Shown here: positions 18,188-27,846 of the stretch, in pieces | How the letters are laid out: every line of letters begins with the position of its first letter | Numbering within the stretch: position 1 is the stretch's first letter | Assembly (NCBI RefSeq): GCF_026626705.1 | Contig: NZ_JAPNKC010000001.1 | Span: 248,001-312,000, forward strand | Source of the DNA: Pyxidicoccus sp. MSG2 | Lineage (GTDB): Bacteria > Myxococcota > Myxococcia > Myxococcales > Myxococcaceae | Reading direction: 5' to 3' | DNA length: 64,000 nt | Program-made: the position numbers and the translations under genes | Notes under the pieces: model-generated | The model's database searches: none | What the model was told of the DNA's origin: nothing | What the model saw: only the letters and a program-made list of their open reading frames with translations

Positions 18188-19390
18188 TCACTCCACCGCG
18201 GCCTGACGCCGACGGAAGCGGCGCACCTTCTCCACCAGCGTGTTCGGCATCATCGCCTTGGCGCCGTTGCGCACGTTGCGCGCCAGCTCCTCGGACTGGG
18301 TGAACCAGCGCCCGGTCCACGTGCCGGCATGCACGCGCACGGACACGGTGTTCCGCTGCTTCGCCACCCAGTCGGACTTGTACGTCTCCGTGCCGCGCAG
18401 GAAGTCATACTCCGTGCAGCCCGACGCAATCGCGTCCCGGAACGTCTCGCCCACCAGCACCAGGCCCACGCTGCGGTTGCGCCACTCCGGGTCATACCCG
18501 GACTGGAAGTACACGAAGCTGTTCCGGTGGAGGATGCCGTACACCGAGGCCACCGCCCGGCCCCCCACCTTCATCGTGTACATGCGCAGCCGGCCCCGCT
18601 CGGCCAGCAACTGCGTGGCATCCCGGTGGAACGACTCCACGCCGCTGCCCTTGATGCCCTGCGAGCCCCCGTCCGACGCCCACCGCGCCGAGTGCAGCCG
18701 GAAGAAGTCCGTCAGCGGCGCGGCCAGCTCGCCCGGCGCCTCCGTGCGCTCAATCCGGTAGCCCTCCTGCTTCTCCAGCCACTTGCGCCGGCGCAGGAAG
18801 TTGTCGCGCCGGCCCGTGCGCTTGAGGAACGCGTCGAACGGCTCCTTCGGGTCCAACGTGTCGTACGGGCACACGTACCGCTCCGCCACGCGGACGTCAC
18901 CGCCGGGGAACGCCTCGCGCAGCACGTCCACCGTGGGCGAGCCCTCGCGCAAATCCGTGAGGTCCAGCACGTCCCACTCGTCGCGCAGCGCGTACAACAT
19001 CCGCGCGAAGGTCCGCGCCACTTCCTGCTCGTGGCCGCGCTTCGCCACCACGTCCAGGTAGTCGCTGCCCACGTGCGTCTCGCCCAGGAAGCTCAGGCGC
19101 CGCACCGGCACGCCCGCCACGCTCCGGTACTCCACGGAGAGAGGCAGCAGCCCCACCAGCGCACCCGTGCGGTCCCTGGCCGTGAGCACCAGCGGACGCC
19201 GATTCGTCGCGATGCGCCGGCACCAGGGATAGAGCCACTCCCAGGCGTTGAAGGGGCCCGCGTCGCTCGCGTCGAGCAGCGCGTCCCACTCCTTCCGCAT
19301 GCCCGCCAGCGCGGAGGTGCTGCCCACGGCACCCACCTCCAGCCACTGCGCGACCTGCGGCCCCTGCGTCAGCTCTTCCTCGCGAATCAC
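18188..19390 (-). CDS. exoI: ExoI, BcsL/CelD-type GNAT acyltransferase of spore-coat polysaccharide synthesis
   Basis: The 400-residue protein belongs to the GNAT_6 (BcsL/CelD, FemAB-like) family. Conserved blocks include FNAWEWLYPWCRR (about 43-55), GRRDNFLRRRKWLEKQE and the acyl-CoA-binding region GRAVASVYG...YFQSGYDPEWRNRSVG. GTG at 19390 has GGGAGG upstream. Longer in-frame starts would run into exoH. It is the last gene of the nine-gene operon and is paralogous to exoG. In M. xanthus the exo operon makes the spore coat. This protein probably acylates or aminoacylates the sugar units. Confidence 0.8.
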   Translation of the reverse strand: MIREEELTQGPQVAQWLEVGAVGSTSALAGMRKEWDALLDASDAGPFNAWEWLYPWCRRIATNRRPLVLTARDRTGALVGLLPLSVEYRSVAGVPVRRLSFLGETHVGSDYLDVVAKRGHEQEVARTFARMLYALRDEWDVLDLTDLREGSPTVDVLREAFPGGDVRVAERYVCPYDTLDPKEPFDAFLKRTGRRDNFLRRRKWLEKQEGYRIERTEAPGELAAPLTDFFRLHSARWASDGGSQGIKGSGVESFHRDATQLLAERGRLRMYTMKVGGRAVASVYGILHRNSFVYFQSGYDPEWRNRSVGLVLVGETFRDAIASGCTEYDFLRGTETYKSDWVAKQRNTVSVRVHAGTWTGRWFTQSEELARNVRNGAKAMMPNTLVEKVRRFRRRQAAVE

Positions 19391-19443
19391 CGCCCCGCCC
19401 TCCCGGAGGGACGGACGTCCCTCCCCTGTTCCCTGTGTCCTGC

Positions 19444-20622
19444 TCAGCCCGCGCGCTTCTTCGTCCGACGCTCCGACTTCAGCGCCTCGCGCACCGCCGC
19501 CGCCACGTCCGCCATCACCTCCGGCGACAAGTCCTGGTGGCACGGAATCTCCACAATCGACCGCCGCAACTGCGCCACCTCGGGGAATGCCGACGCGTCA
19601 CACGCCGGGTGGAAGCGCTTCCAGAAGTCGATGGCGTCGATGCCCTGTGCCCGCAGCCGCGCCAGCACCTCCGCCTTGTCCTGCACCACCATCGGGTAGA
19701 ACAACGGGCTCGCCCCCGGCGGCAGCTGGTTGAACAGCGGCGGAGACACGTCCCGCAGCCGCCCCAGCAGGAAGAAGTAGTTGCGCCGGCGCTGCTCGAC
19801 GATGGACTCCAGATCCTGCGCCTGGGCAATCCGCTTCGTCAGCGGGCTCATGCCCAGGTCCACGTGCTTGCGGTCGAAGTGCTGTGTGCCCGTGGCGACG
19901 CGCTCGATGCTGGCCGCCTTCACCGTGCCGTGGCCCAGCGTGCGCACCATGCTGCGCAGCGAGCGCCCGAAGGCACCACCCCGCAGCTCCAGGTTCTGCA
20001 GGAGCGCGGACACCGTGTGGCTGAAGGTGGACGCGGACGGCGGCGCCGGAGGCTCCGGCAGGCTGTACTGGCGCGGACCGTTGACGACCAGCGCCCCACC
20101 ATTGGGAACCGGCAGCGTCTTGTAGAGGCAGAAGATGCCCACGTCGCCCGTGGTGCCCAGCGGCACCGCGCCGTCCGACGACAGGAGCGACAGCGCGCAG
20201 TCCTCGATGAGGATGAGGCCGTGCTCGTCCGCCAGCTTGCGCATCTCCTGCACCGGGCCGGGGAAGCCGGCGTAGTGCGTGAGGTACAGGGCCTTCGTCT
20301 TCGGGCCGATGCGGCGGGCCACGTCCTCCAGGTCCACGTCCCAGCGGCTGCCCACGCGGTAGAAGCGCGGCGTGGCGCCCGCGTCCACCAGCGCCTCCAC
20401 CTCCACGCCGTGGTGGTAGGCGGGCATCAGGACTTCACCCGCGTCCAGGCCCAGCATCTTCACCATGAGCCAGATGGCGTTGCGGGCGAAGTAGAAGTAG
20501 CGGACGTTGGGCGAGGAGAACGGGGGCAGCGCCCCCGGCTTCGGCCGCGACATCAACATGTGCGGCCAGAGCGTCGGCAGGGACGGAACGAACAGCTTCC
20601 CCGTGGGCTTCATCGCTTCCAT
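19444..20622 (-). CDS. exoH: ExoH, DegT/DnrJ/EryC1-type sugar aminotransferase
   Basis: The 392-residue protein is a PLP-dependent sugar aminotransferase. It has the IEDCALSLLSSDG block with Asp141 positioned to bind the PLP nitrogen, and Lys168 in FCLYKTLPVPNGG as the Schiff-base lysine. Such enzymes add an amino group to keto-sugar nucleotides. It overlaps the end of exoG: ATG codons lie at 20622 and 20613, the latter in an ATGA overlap with the exoG stop. The aminotransferase flanked by two GNAT proteins suggests amination followed by N-acylation of one sugar. Confidence 0.85.
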   Translation of the reverse strand: MEAMKPTGKLFVPSLPTLWPHMLMSRPKPGALPPFSSPNVRYFYFARNAIWLMVKMLGLDAGEVLMPAYHHGVEVEALVDAGATPRFYRVGSRWDVDLEDVARRIGPKTKALYLTHYAGFPGPVQEMRKLADEHGLILIEDCALSLLSSDGAVPLGTTGDVGIFCLYKTLPVPNGGALVVNGPRQYSLPEPPAPPSASTFSHTVSALLQNLELRGGAFGRSLRSMVRTLGHGTVKAASIERVATGTQHFDRKHVDLGMSPLTKRIAQAQDLESIVEQRRRNYFFLLGRLRDVSPPLFNQLPPGASPLFYPMVVQDKAEVLARLRAQGIDAIDFWKRFHPACDASAFPEVAQLRRSIVEIPCHQDLSPEVMADVAAAVREALKSERRTKKRAG

Positions 20623-21728
20623 CTCGCCACCACCTCTTTCATCGCGGGTCCCCACCGGAACTTGGCCGCGCACAGCGCCCGGCCGAAGGCGGAGTCATTG
20701 AACACGTAGAGCCAGGTGTGCCTGCGCGTCTTGTCCGTCCAGTCGCGCTTCCACACCATGTCCGGCCCCAGGAAGTCGAACTCGCCCAGGCCCCGGTCGA
20801 TGCAGTCCCCCACCACCTCTTCCATGAGGAGCTGTCCCGGGCTGCACTCGCGCAGGCTTTCGTCGTAGCCGGGCTTCAGGAGGAAGTAGCGCCCGCCGTA
20901 TTCCAGCCCGTAGTGGAAGGCCACCGGCTTGCCGTCCACGCGCAGGAAGTACAGCGCCAGGCGCTTGCGGTACGCCGCGTCCCGCGCCAGCTCCGTGTAG
21001 AAGCCGCGCGTGCGTGCGTCCTGCGCCATGGCCGTGCCGCGCTCGCCCTTCCAGCCGCTCTGCTCGAGGAGGAAGCCCTCCTCCAGCGTGCCCTCCAGGC
21101 CCAGGCCGCCGTCCACCCGCTCGAAGGTGACGCGGCCCCGCTCCTCCAGCTTGCGGCGCCGCCGCCGGCAGTTGGCCTTGAACTTGGACTGGAGCTTGCC
21201 CAGGTACGCGTCCCGGCTCGACGGCAGGGGAATGTAGGGCGACTGGAGCGACTCCCACTCCCCCACCGGCATTCCCGCCTCGCGCGCCCGCGCATGCAGC
21301 CGCCAGGCCGCGCCGCCGTCCGGCACGTCCGTCAACCGCAGCACATCCCACCCGCCCACCTCACGCAGGTGCGCGAGGAAGGCCTGCGCGGCGACGTCCG
21401 GCTCTTTGGCCAGCAGGTCGAAGCGACAGGAGTGGACATTCGCCATCGCGGAGAGCTGCCGCGCCGGCACCCCGTACAGGGTGGTGCGCTCCTCCCACAG
21501 GGGCAGCGCCGCCGTCAGCCGGCCGTCACCGTCGCGCAACGTGAGGACGCGCGGGCGCGCACCGGGCGCGAAGTTGTCCAGCCAGATGCGCAGGAACTCG
21601 TGCCGGTAGAACAGCTCGTTGGAGGTGGCCTCCACGAGCGCGTTCCACTCGGCTTCCAGGGTCATGAAGGCCGCCCGGTCGTTGACTTCCACGACGGACG
21701 GCCGGGCGTTGAGTTGTCTAGCTTCCAT
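20610..21728 (-). CDS. exoG: ExoG, BcsL/CelD-type GNAT acyltransferase
   Basis: The 372-residue protein has the same architecture as ExoI: FYRHEFLRIWLDNF (about 40-53), a basic KFKANCRRRRRKLEERG block, and GKPVAFHYGLEYGGRYFLLK followed by ECSPGQLLMEEV, the conserved acyl-donor-binding region. ATG at 21728 is the start that leaves a 35-base gap after exoF; longer frames enter exoF. It probably acylates amino sugars for the spore-coat polymer. Homology between exoG and exoI suggests an old duplication with two acceptors or donors. Confidence 0.8.
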   Translation of the reverse strand: MEARQLNARPSVVEVNDRAAFMTLEAEWNALVEATSNELFYRHEFLRIWLDNFAPGARPRVLTLRDGDGRLTAALPLWEERTTLYGVPARQLSAMANVHSCRFDLLAKEPDVAAQAFLAHLREVGGWDVLRLTDVPDGGAAWRLHARAREAGMPVGEWESLQSPYIPLPSSRDAYLGKLQSKFKANCRRRRRKLEERGRVTFERVDGGLGLEGTLEEGFLLEQSGWKGERGTAMAQDARTRGFYTELARDAAYRKRLALYFLRVDGKPVAFHYGLEYGGRYFLLKPGYDESLRECSPGQLLMEEVVGDCIDRGLGEFDFLGPDMVWKRDWTDKTRRHTWLYVFNDSAFGRALCAAKFRWGPAMKEVVARWKR

Positions 21729-21763
21729 TATCGGGCGCCAAAGGTGGTGACGACGCCGCGCGG

Positions 21764-22843
21764 CTACAAGCCGCTGCGGGCCATCTTCAGGAGGCAGGAG
21801 GCAACCTTGCGGCTGTCGTGTCGGATCCTGGACCCCTCCTTGAGGAGGTCGGCCTGGACCGGCACCACGCCGGCGGCAATCAAGTCGCGGCGGTCCACCG
21901 GGACGACAAAGGAGCCACGCCGCGCATAACGCTTCATGGACTCGTCCGAGGGCGAGGTGCCATTCACCAGCACCGCGTCCAGCACCGGGCCCACGTGGTC
22001 GATGACGGCCTGCACGTGGTCCAGGCACGTCATGCCATCCGTCTCCCCCGGCTGTGTCATGAGGTTGGACACCATGACCTTCAGCGCGCGCGTCTCCTTC
22101 AGCGCCTGGGACACGCCGTCCACCAGGAGGTTGGGCAGCACGCTCGAGTAGAGCGAGCCCGGGCCAATGGCGACGAGGTCCGCGGTGTAGATGGCCTCCA
22201 GCAGCCCCTCCACCGGCGGAGGCGAGCGCGGGCTGAGCGACACCCGACGCACGCGGCCGTGGGCTCGGCAGATGTTGCGCTCGCCCACCACCTCCGTGTC
22301 GTCATGCATCTGCGCCACCAGCTGCACCGAGGACAGCGTGGAGGGCAGCACCTGCCCCCGCGAGCCCAGCAGCTCGCCGGACATGCGCACCGCCTCCAGG
22401 AAGTCCCCCTTCAGCTCCGCCAGCGCGGCGATGAGCAGGTTGCCCACCGCGTGCCCGGCCAGGCCGCGCGCCCCGCCGAAGCGGAACTGGAAGACGTCCT
22501 TCAGCGCATTCTTCCCACCCGCGAGCGCCACCAGGCAGTTGCGGATGTCGCCCGGAGGCAGCGCCCCGTGCAGGCGGCGAAGCCGGCCCGAGCTGCCCCC
22601 GTCGTCGCTCATGGCCACCACCGCGGTGATGTCCACGCCCGGGTCTCCGGGCCTGGGCAGCGCGCGCCGGGCCAGGCCGCGGAGCACCATGGGCAGCCCC
22701 GTCCCGCCGCCAATGGCGACGATGCGCGTGGGCCGCTCCACCTGGGGCTGCAAAAGCTCGTTGCGCTCGCGCTCCTGCTCCAGCCGGCGACGCGTGTCCT
22801 CCCAGCCATCCGGGAGCGACGAATCCAAGTCCATCCCCATCAT
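21764..22843 (-). CDS. exoF: ExoF, YvcK/CofD-like protein
   Basis: The product (359 residues from ATG 22843) is a UPF0052/YvcK protein. It has the nucleotide-sugar-binding GGGTG motif (45-49), SDDGGSSGRLRR, LPPGDIRNCLVAL and the GPGSLYSSVLPNLL block. YvcK homologues bind UDP-sugars and affect cell-wall and carbon metabolism. In the exo operon the role may be regulation or precursor supply. An upstream in-frame ATG at 22933 is possible but adds a low-complexity segment. Confidence 0.85.
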   Translation of the reverse strand: MMGMDLDSSLPDGWEDTRRRLEQERERNELLQPQVERPTRIVAIGGGTGLPMVLRGLARRALPRPGDPGVDITAVVAMSDDGGSSGRLRRLHGALPPGDIRNCLVALAGGKNALKDVFQFRFGGARGLAGHAVGNLLIAALAELKGDFLEAVRMSGELLGSRGQVLPSTLSSVQLVAQMHDDTEVVGERNICRAHGRVRRVSLSPRSPPPVEGLLEAIYTADLVAIGPGSLYSSVLPNLLVDGVSQALKETRALKVMVSNLMTQPGETDGMTCLDHVQAVIDHVGPVLDAVLVNGTSPSDESMKRYARRGSFVVPVDRRDLIAAGVVPVQADLLKEGSRIRHDSRKVASCLLKMARSGL

Positions 22844-22957
22844 TGCCCGACCCCCATCCACGACGCCCAAGACCCGCCACCCAACACCCGGCGGGCCCGC
22901 CGCGCTGGCCTCCTCATCCAAGAACGAGGCCAACGCAGCGGTACTGCCAGCAACGCT

Positions 22958-24325
22958 CTACCGAGCCCCACGACCGAGAAGCACATGCCTCACGGTGTGG
23001 AAGATGATTCCCACATCCAGGAACAGCGAACCGTTCTTCACGTAGTACAGGTCGAACTCGAGCTTGTTGCGCGCGTCCTCCACCGAGGCGCCATAGGGGT
23101 AGCGAATCTGCGCCCACCCCGTCAGGCCCGGCTTCACCGCCTCGCGCAGCCCGTAGAACGGAATCTCCTGCTTCAGTTGCTCCACGAACACCGGCCGCTC
23201 CGGCCGGGGCCCCACGAAGCTCATCTCCCCCATCAACACGTTGAAGACCTGGGGAATCTCGTCGATGCGCGTGCGGCGGATGAAGCGCCCCACCCGCGTG
23301 ACGCGGTCGTCGTTGGCCCGGGCCCACACCGCGCCGTCCTTCTCCGCGTCGGTGCGCATGCTGCGGAACTTCCAGAGGTGGAAGGTGCTGCCCGCCAGGC
23401 CCGTGCGCTCCTGCTGGTAGAAGATGGGTCCCTTCGAGTCCAGCTTGATGGCCACCGCGACAATCAGCAGGAAGGGCGAGGCGGCCAGCAGCAGCAGCGA
23501 GGCCACCAGGATGTCGAAGCCGCGCTTGAGCGAGCGGCGCAGCGGAGACACCGTCAATTCGTCCGCGAAGGCGAAGTCGCTCGCCCGGAGGAACTGCACC
23601 GGAATGCGGCGCAGCACCCGCTCGCAGAACCCGGCCGCCTCGTACACCCGGCGGCCCTGCAGCCGGCAGCTCAGCAGGGACTCCACCCAGTTGGCCCCGC
23701 GCATGTCGTCCGCCGCCTGCACGACGTAGGACGCGTTGAGCCGCGACGCCATCTGCTCCAGCGGCTCGGCCGTGCCGCGCGGGTCCACCAGGCCCACCAC
23801 GCGGTAGCTGCCCTCGCCGCCCGCTTCGATGGCGCTCGCCACCGCGCGGGCCTTGAGGCCGTCTCCCACGAGGAGGACGGTGTCCGGTGCGCCCACCAGC
23901 GCGCGGATGGACACCCGCACCATCAGGGTGCCGGCCAGGGCACCCATCGCCCCGCCCAACAACGTGCCGGGAGGCAGCATCACCGGCAGCACCAGCGGCA
24001 CCACCAGCATCACCACCCCCGCCACCATGGCGGTGACACCCGCGGCCTTCAGGAACCGGTAGCCCCGCACCCGGTCCTCGGCCGCTACGCGCAAGTCATA
24101 CAGGTCCAACAGGTACAGCGTGAACTGGAAGGTGACGACGAACGAGGCGCCCAGTCCCAGCAACGTGGGCCACATCTCGGAAAGTGGGGGACGAGTCCCC
24201 GCGGGTGCGAAGAGTGCCGCGCAGGCTGCCGCGCCCATGACACAGGCCAACGCGATCGCCGAGCTCTCGGCGAGGAAGAAAGTCAGTTTCTTTGCAGAGA
24301 AATAGTGGTGAAAAACGCGGAGCAC
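22958..24325 (-). CDS. exoE: ExoE, polyisoprenyl-phosphate hexose-1-phosphate transferase
   Basis: This WbaP-type enzyme starts the polymer by transferring hexose-1-phosphate to undecaprenyl phosphate. The 455-residue protein has four N-terminal membrane helices and a nucleotide-binding-like middle domain (VLLVGDGLKARAVA). The C-terminal catalytic domain contains KRGFDILVAS, FYQQERTGL, WKFRSMRTDAE, RIDEIPQVFNVL and GPRPERP. GTG at 24325 with GGAGGGG directly upstream is preferred over an ATG 39 bases earlier. Confidence 0.92.
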   Translation of the reverse strand: MLRVFHHYFSAKKLTFFLAESSAIALACVMGAAACAALFAPAGTRPPLSEMWPTLLGLGASFVVTFQFTLYLLDLYDLRVAAEDRVRGYRFLKAAGVTAMVAGVVMLVVPLVLPVMLPPGTLLGGAMGALAGTLMVRVSIRALVGAPDTVLLVGDGLKARAVASAIEAGGEGSYRVVGLVDPRGTAEPLEQMASRLNASYVVQAADDMRGANWVESLLSCRLQGRRVYEAAGFCERVLRRIPVQFLRASDFAFADELTVSPLRRSLKRGFDILVASLLLLAASPFLLIVAVAIKLDSKGPIFYQQERTGLAGSTFHLWKFRSMRTDAEKDGAVWARANDDRVTRVGRFIRRTRIDEIPQVFNVLMGEMSFVGPRPERPVFVEQLKQEIPFYGLREAVKPGLTGWAQIRYPYGASVEDARNKLEFDLYYVKNGSLFLDVGIIFHTVRHVLLGRGAR

Positions 24326-24422
24326 GTGCCCCTCCAACCAACCCGCCCGACCACAACCTCGCATCCGCCTCCAGCCTCCCGCCCCCCGTTGCCAGGGGGC
24401 GAGAAGCGAAGGCCGCCCGGTG

Positions 24423-25160
24423 CTACTTCTTCTCGTAGTTTTTCAGGTACGGAGTCGCCTGCGTCTCCGCGCCGTTCAGCACGCACCCGAGGATGGGCGC
24501 GCCGCCCAGGCTCTCCACCGCCTGGTGCACCGACTTGCCCGGCGTGACGTTGGCGCGGATGACCATCAGCACCCCGTCCACCTGGTGACCCAGGATTGCC
24601 GCGTCGGCGAAGGGCAGCGTCGGCGGCAGGTCCACGTACACCTCGTCGAAGCCCTCGCGCACGGCCTTGAGGAACTGCTTCATCCTTGCGCTGGCCAGCA
24701 CCTGCGTGGGCTCCTCCGGCGTGGCGCCGGCGGGGATGATGGCCAGGCGCGTGGAGTTGAAGCGCCGCACCACGTCCCGCACTTCACAGTCCCCCGCCAG
24801 CAGCTCGGCGAGGCCCGTCTTGTTGCGCATGCCCAGCATGGCCGCCACGCCGCCCCGGCGCAGGTCCGAATCCACCAGCAGGATGCGGCGCTCCGGGTTC
24901 GCCCGGGCCGCGGCGAGCGCCAGATTCACGCTCGTCACCGTCTTGCCCTCGCCGGGCATGGCCGAGGTGAGCGCCACCACCTTCATCGGCCGCAAATCCC
25001 GCATCCGCTCCAGTCTGTAATAAAGACTGCGGTACTGCTCCGCGGCCGCCGAAGCCGGTGCCGTCAGCGTTACCACGCGACGGTCCACCACATTCCCACC
25101 CGTCGCGTTGTCATCCACTCGGGGGAGGAAGTTGCCCGCCCGCTCCATCGTCTGATCCAT
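24423..25160 (-). CDS. exoD: ExoD/BtkA, bacterial tyrosine kinase
   Basis: BY-kinases control polymer length through their partner co-polymerase, here ExoC. The 245-residue cytoplasmic protein has Walker A (AMPGEGKT, about 67-74), Walker A' (ILLVDSDLRRG, about 93-103) and Walker B (VYVDLPPTLP) motifs. Its C-terminal tail holds tyrosines 238 and 242, suited to autophosphorylation; the tail is shorter than in enteric Wzc. Kinase and co-polymerase are separate genes, as in firmicute CapA/CapB pairs and in M. xanthus. It lies 30 bases downstream of exoC. Confidence 0.9.
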   Translation of the reverse strand: MDQTMERAGNFLPRVDDNATGGNVVDRRVVTLTAPASAAAEQYRSLYYRLERMRDLRPMKVVALTSAMPGEGKTVTSVNLALAAARANPERRILLVDSDLRRGGVAAMLGMRNKTGLAELLAGDCEVRDVVRRFNSTRLAIIPAGATPEEPTQVLASARMKQFLKAVREGFDEVYVDLPPTLPFADAAILGHQVDGVLMVIRANVTPGKSVHQAVESLGGAPILGCVLNGAETQATPYLKNYEKK

Positions 25161-25190
25161 CTCTCGGTCCTCCGTCCTTTCTTCGGCGAC

Positions 25191-26600
25191 TCAGTTCAAC
25201 GACGTGGGGGAAGACACGCTGTTTCGAGCCCCCGAAGCCGGCATCAGAATCCGCCGCTCCGTCTTGCCTTGCATATCCGGGACCACCGCCAGCACCGGCA
25301 GGGTGAGGCGCTCACGCACCTCGCTGCCATCGCGCAGGCTGTCGTCGCGCATCTCGAGCACCGCGCCGGTGAGGACACCCAGGCCGAGGGCGACCAGCAG
25401 CGCGACGAGCATGCCCGTCATGCGGTCCGGCCGGGCCGGAACCCCCGGCACGCCGGCCGGGGAGATGACGTTGAAGAGGCTCTTGGCGCTCTTGGCCTCC
25501 AGCTCCTGCGCCAGCTCGGCCTCCACCTTGCGGCTCACCACGCTCTGGTACTTGGTGCGGGTGATTTCGTAGTCGCGGTTCATCACCGCCAGCTCGTGCG
25601 CCCAGCGCGGGGTGTTGGTGAGCCGCGACTGGTAGACCTCGGCCTGCTTCTGCAGGTCGACGATGTCCTTCTGGACGGACTCGATGAGCTGGGCCACCCG
25701 GGTGCGCTCGGCGCGCTCGGCCCACAGCCGGCCTTCCGCGTCCTTGCGCTTGTTCGTCATGGTGTCGAGCTCCGAGGACAGCCGCTTGATTTCAGGGTGG
25801 TCATCCGTCCACTGGGTGCGGGCGTTGACCAGGGCGCGGGTGAGGCCGTTCTCCGCGGCCTCGAGCCGGCCGGCCTCGCTGTCCACCGCGTTGCGGGCGC
25901 GGGCCAGGTCGGAGCGGCGGGCCTCGGCGGCGCGCAGCTCCTCGGACTTGGTCTGCATGAGCTGGGACACGCGCTCCAGGCCGCGCATGTTCATCTCCAT
26001 CTGCTCGGGCAGCTCGCCCAGGTGGTCCACCTTGAACTGGGAGATCTTGCGCTCCCAGGACGAGACGGCGCCGCCCAGGTTGACCATCTCATCGTTGAAC
26101 AGCTCCGTGGCACGCGCGGCCTGCGTCTGGCGGATCTTCAGCGTCTCCGCGGAGAAGATGTCCGGCAGCCGGTTGGCCACCTGCGCGGCCACCTGCGGGT
26201 CGCGGTTGGAGTAGGTGAGCTCGAAGGCCGTGTCACCCTCCACGCGCACCGTGAGGTCCTTGCGCATCTGGGCGACCGCGGACTCCATGCCCTTCTCGGA
26301 CACGATGTCCGGGTAGAGGTTCATCTCCTCGATGGCCTTCTGCAGCACGGGGCGGGCGAGCAGCTCCTGCCGCACCGTGAGCAGCCGCTGTTCGATGAGC
26401 TCGCTCACCGTGCGCTGCACCATCTCCTCGCCCGGCCGCTGCGGCTCCACGCGGACCACCACCGACGCGTCGTACATGCTCGGCCGCGTCATCACGATGG
26501 CCGCGCCCACCGCGAAAACGGCCGCTGCGATGGCTCCCACCAAGGCCTTGCGGCGCCACAGGGCAGCCAGCAGCTGGTCCGCCGTCATCCCTCGCTCCAT
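25191..26600 (-). CDS. exoC: ExoC, Wzz-type polysaccharide co-polymerase
   Basis: The 469-residue protein has an N-terminal membrane segment (about 18-38), a long periplasmic region with extended coiled coils (about 150-370), and a second membrane segment near the C-terminus (GMLVALLVALGLGVLTGAVL, about 408-427). This is the PCP/Wzz topology, which sets chain length and spans the periplasm toward the OPX protein. ATG at 26600 has GGAGGAG at proper spacing; ATGs at 26618 and 26588 are alternatives. There is no fused kinase domain; ExoD supplies it. Confidence 0.88.
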   Translation of the reverse strand: MERGMTADQLLAALWRRKALVGAIAAAVFAVGAAIVMTRPSMYDASVVVRVEPQRPGEEMVQRTVSELIEQRLLTVRQELLARPVLQKAIEEMNLYPDIVSEKGMESAVAQMRKDLTVRVEGDTAFELTYSNRDPQVAAQVANRLPDIFSAETLKIRQTQAARATELFNDEMVNLGGAVSSWERKISQFKVDHLGELPEQMEMNMRGLERVSQLMQTKSEELRAAEARRSDLARARNAVDSEAGRLEAAENGLTRALVNARTQWTDDHPEIKRLSSELDTMTNKRKDAEGRLWAERAERTRVAQLIESVQKDIVDLQKQAEVYQSRLTNTPRWAHELAVMNRDYEITRTKYQSVVSRKVEAELAQELEAKSAKSLFNVISPAGVPGVPARPDRMTGMLVALLVALGLGVLTGAVLEMRDDSLRDGSEVRERLTLPVLAVVPDMQGKTERRILMPASGARNSVSSPTSLN

Positions 26601-26632
26601 GTTCCGCTCCTCCTCCATCCCTCTCGCTGTAG

Positions 26633-27781
26633 CTACCAAGGCGTCACCACCAGTCGGACGGCGAAGACATTGCGCGTCAGGTCCGCCGCGCCCGCCGTTT
26701 CCGCCACACCCACCTGAGCAATCCTGTCCACCGCCCCCTGCGCGGAAACGCGCCGGTTGATGCGGTACTCCACCCCACCACTCAAGGCATACCCCTGCGA
26801 CACCAGCGGCGAACCGCTGAAGACGCCCCACTCCTGGTCCGGCGCACGGCCGTTACGGAAGAAGCTGGCCGCGCCGAAGGCGTTGAACCGCTGCGTGAAA
26901 CGTCGCGCCAGAATCAGCGACGCGTAGTCCGCCCACACCGCGTTGGCGAAGCCGCTCGCGCCCACCAGGTCGTGACCCACCGCCACGCCCACGTCGAGCA
27001 GCTCGCCTTCCCGCTGCAACTCCAGAGTCACGCGCGGCACCCAGCCGCGCTCGATGCCATTCGCTCCCACGTAGTGCACCGGGCCCGCTCGGACGAGCAG
27101 CGTCGTGGGTCGCGTCAGCCGGTAGCGCAGGCCCGCCGCCACCCCGTGCGCCTGGGCCAGTTCCCCCTGGTAGAGGAAGCCCTGGTACCGGTACTCCAGG
27201 CCCAGGCTCAGCCGCCGCGTGGAGCGGTACCAGGCCTCCAGTGACGGGGTGTGGGCGTAGCCCGCCTGCTGCCCCGACTCGAGGATGCGCACCGCCTCGA
27301 ACTTGTAGCCGGCGCGCACGTCCAGCCGCTCCGTGGCGCGCGCCGTGGCGCTCAGGTTCGCCTGGGCGAAGAACGTGGGCGACGTCGAGCGCGCCAGGCC
27401 GTCACGCGGCAGGGAGGACGGGTCCGTCACGCGGAACACCCGGACGGCCGAGTCCACCTTCAGCCGGCGCGTCAGCACGTGGTGGGCCTCGAGCCCCGCG
27501 CGGTGGTCCAGCGTCACCTTGCCGGAGCCGTGCCGCATGAGGAGGTCCGCCGCGTAGAAGCCGTCCAGCTTCAGCCGCCCGTCTCCCCCTTCCACACCCA
27601 GCCGCGGGGTCAGCTTCGTCATCAGCTGGCCGCCGGCCGCGCCATCCCCCAGCCGCAAGTCGTCGTCGTAGCGCTCCTCGGCGGTCAGCCGCACCTTCGG
27701 CTCCCACACCGCCGCGCCCCGTGCGGCTGGCGCGACGAGCATCAGGCCCGTGAGCAGCCACTTCTTCCAGTTGCCCTTCAC
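26633..27781 (-). CDS. exoB: ExoB, outer-membrane beta-barrel protein
   Basis: The 382-residue protein has a clean signal peptide (KWLLTGLMLVAPAARGA, cleaved near residue 23) and alternating hydrophobic and aromatic strands throughout, ending in the barrel-like FAVRLVVTPW. GTG at 27781 with GGAGG upstream gives this signal peptide; the earlier ATG at 27850 overlaps exoA and would spoil it. In M. xanthus ExoB is an outer-membrane component of spore-coat export. It probably forms the outer-membrane barrel used with the OPX protein ExoA, which lacks its own membrane-spanning helix. Confidence 0.85.
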   Translation of the reverse strand: MKGNWKKWLLTGLMLVAPAARGAAVWEPKVRLTAEERYDDDLRLGDGAAGGQLMTKLTPRLGVEGGDGRLKLDGFYAADLLMRHGSGKVTLDHRAGLEAHHVLTRRLKVDSAVRVFRVTDPSSLPRDGLARSTSPTFFAQANLSATARATERLDVRAGYKFEAVRILESGQQAGYAHTPSLEAWYRSTRRLSLGLEYRYQGFLYQGELAQAHGVAAGLRYRLTRPTTLLVRAGPVHYVGANGIERGWVPRVTLELQREGELLDVGVAVGHDLVGASGFANAVWADYASLILARRFTQRFNAFGAASFFRNGRAPDQEWGVFSGSPLVSQGYALSGGVEYRINRRVSAQGAVDRIAQVGVAETAGAADLTRNVFAVRLVVTPW

Positions 27782-27846
27782 CGTCGCCCTCCGTCCCACA
27801 CGCCACCCACCGTCCCGAACCACGACGCCCAGACCTCTGTCACCCT

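Noticed and set aside
21818..26717. Two very long plus-strand open frames across exoC to exoF
   Set aside because: Composition is Arg/His/Gln-rich noise and both lie antisense to well-supported exo genes.
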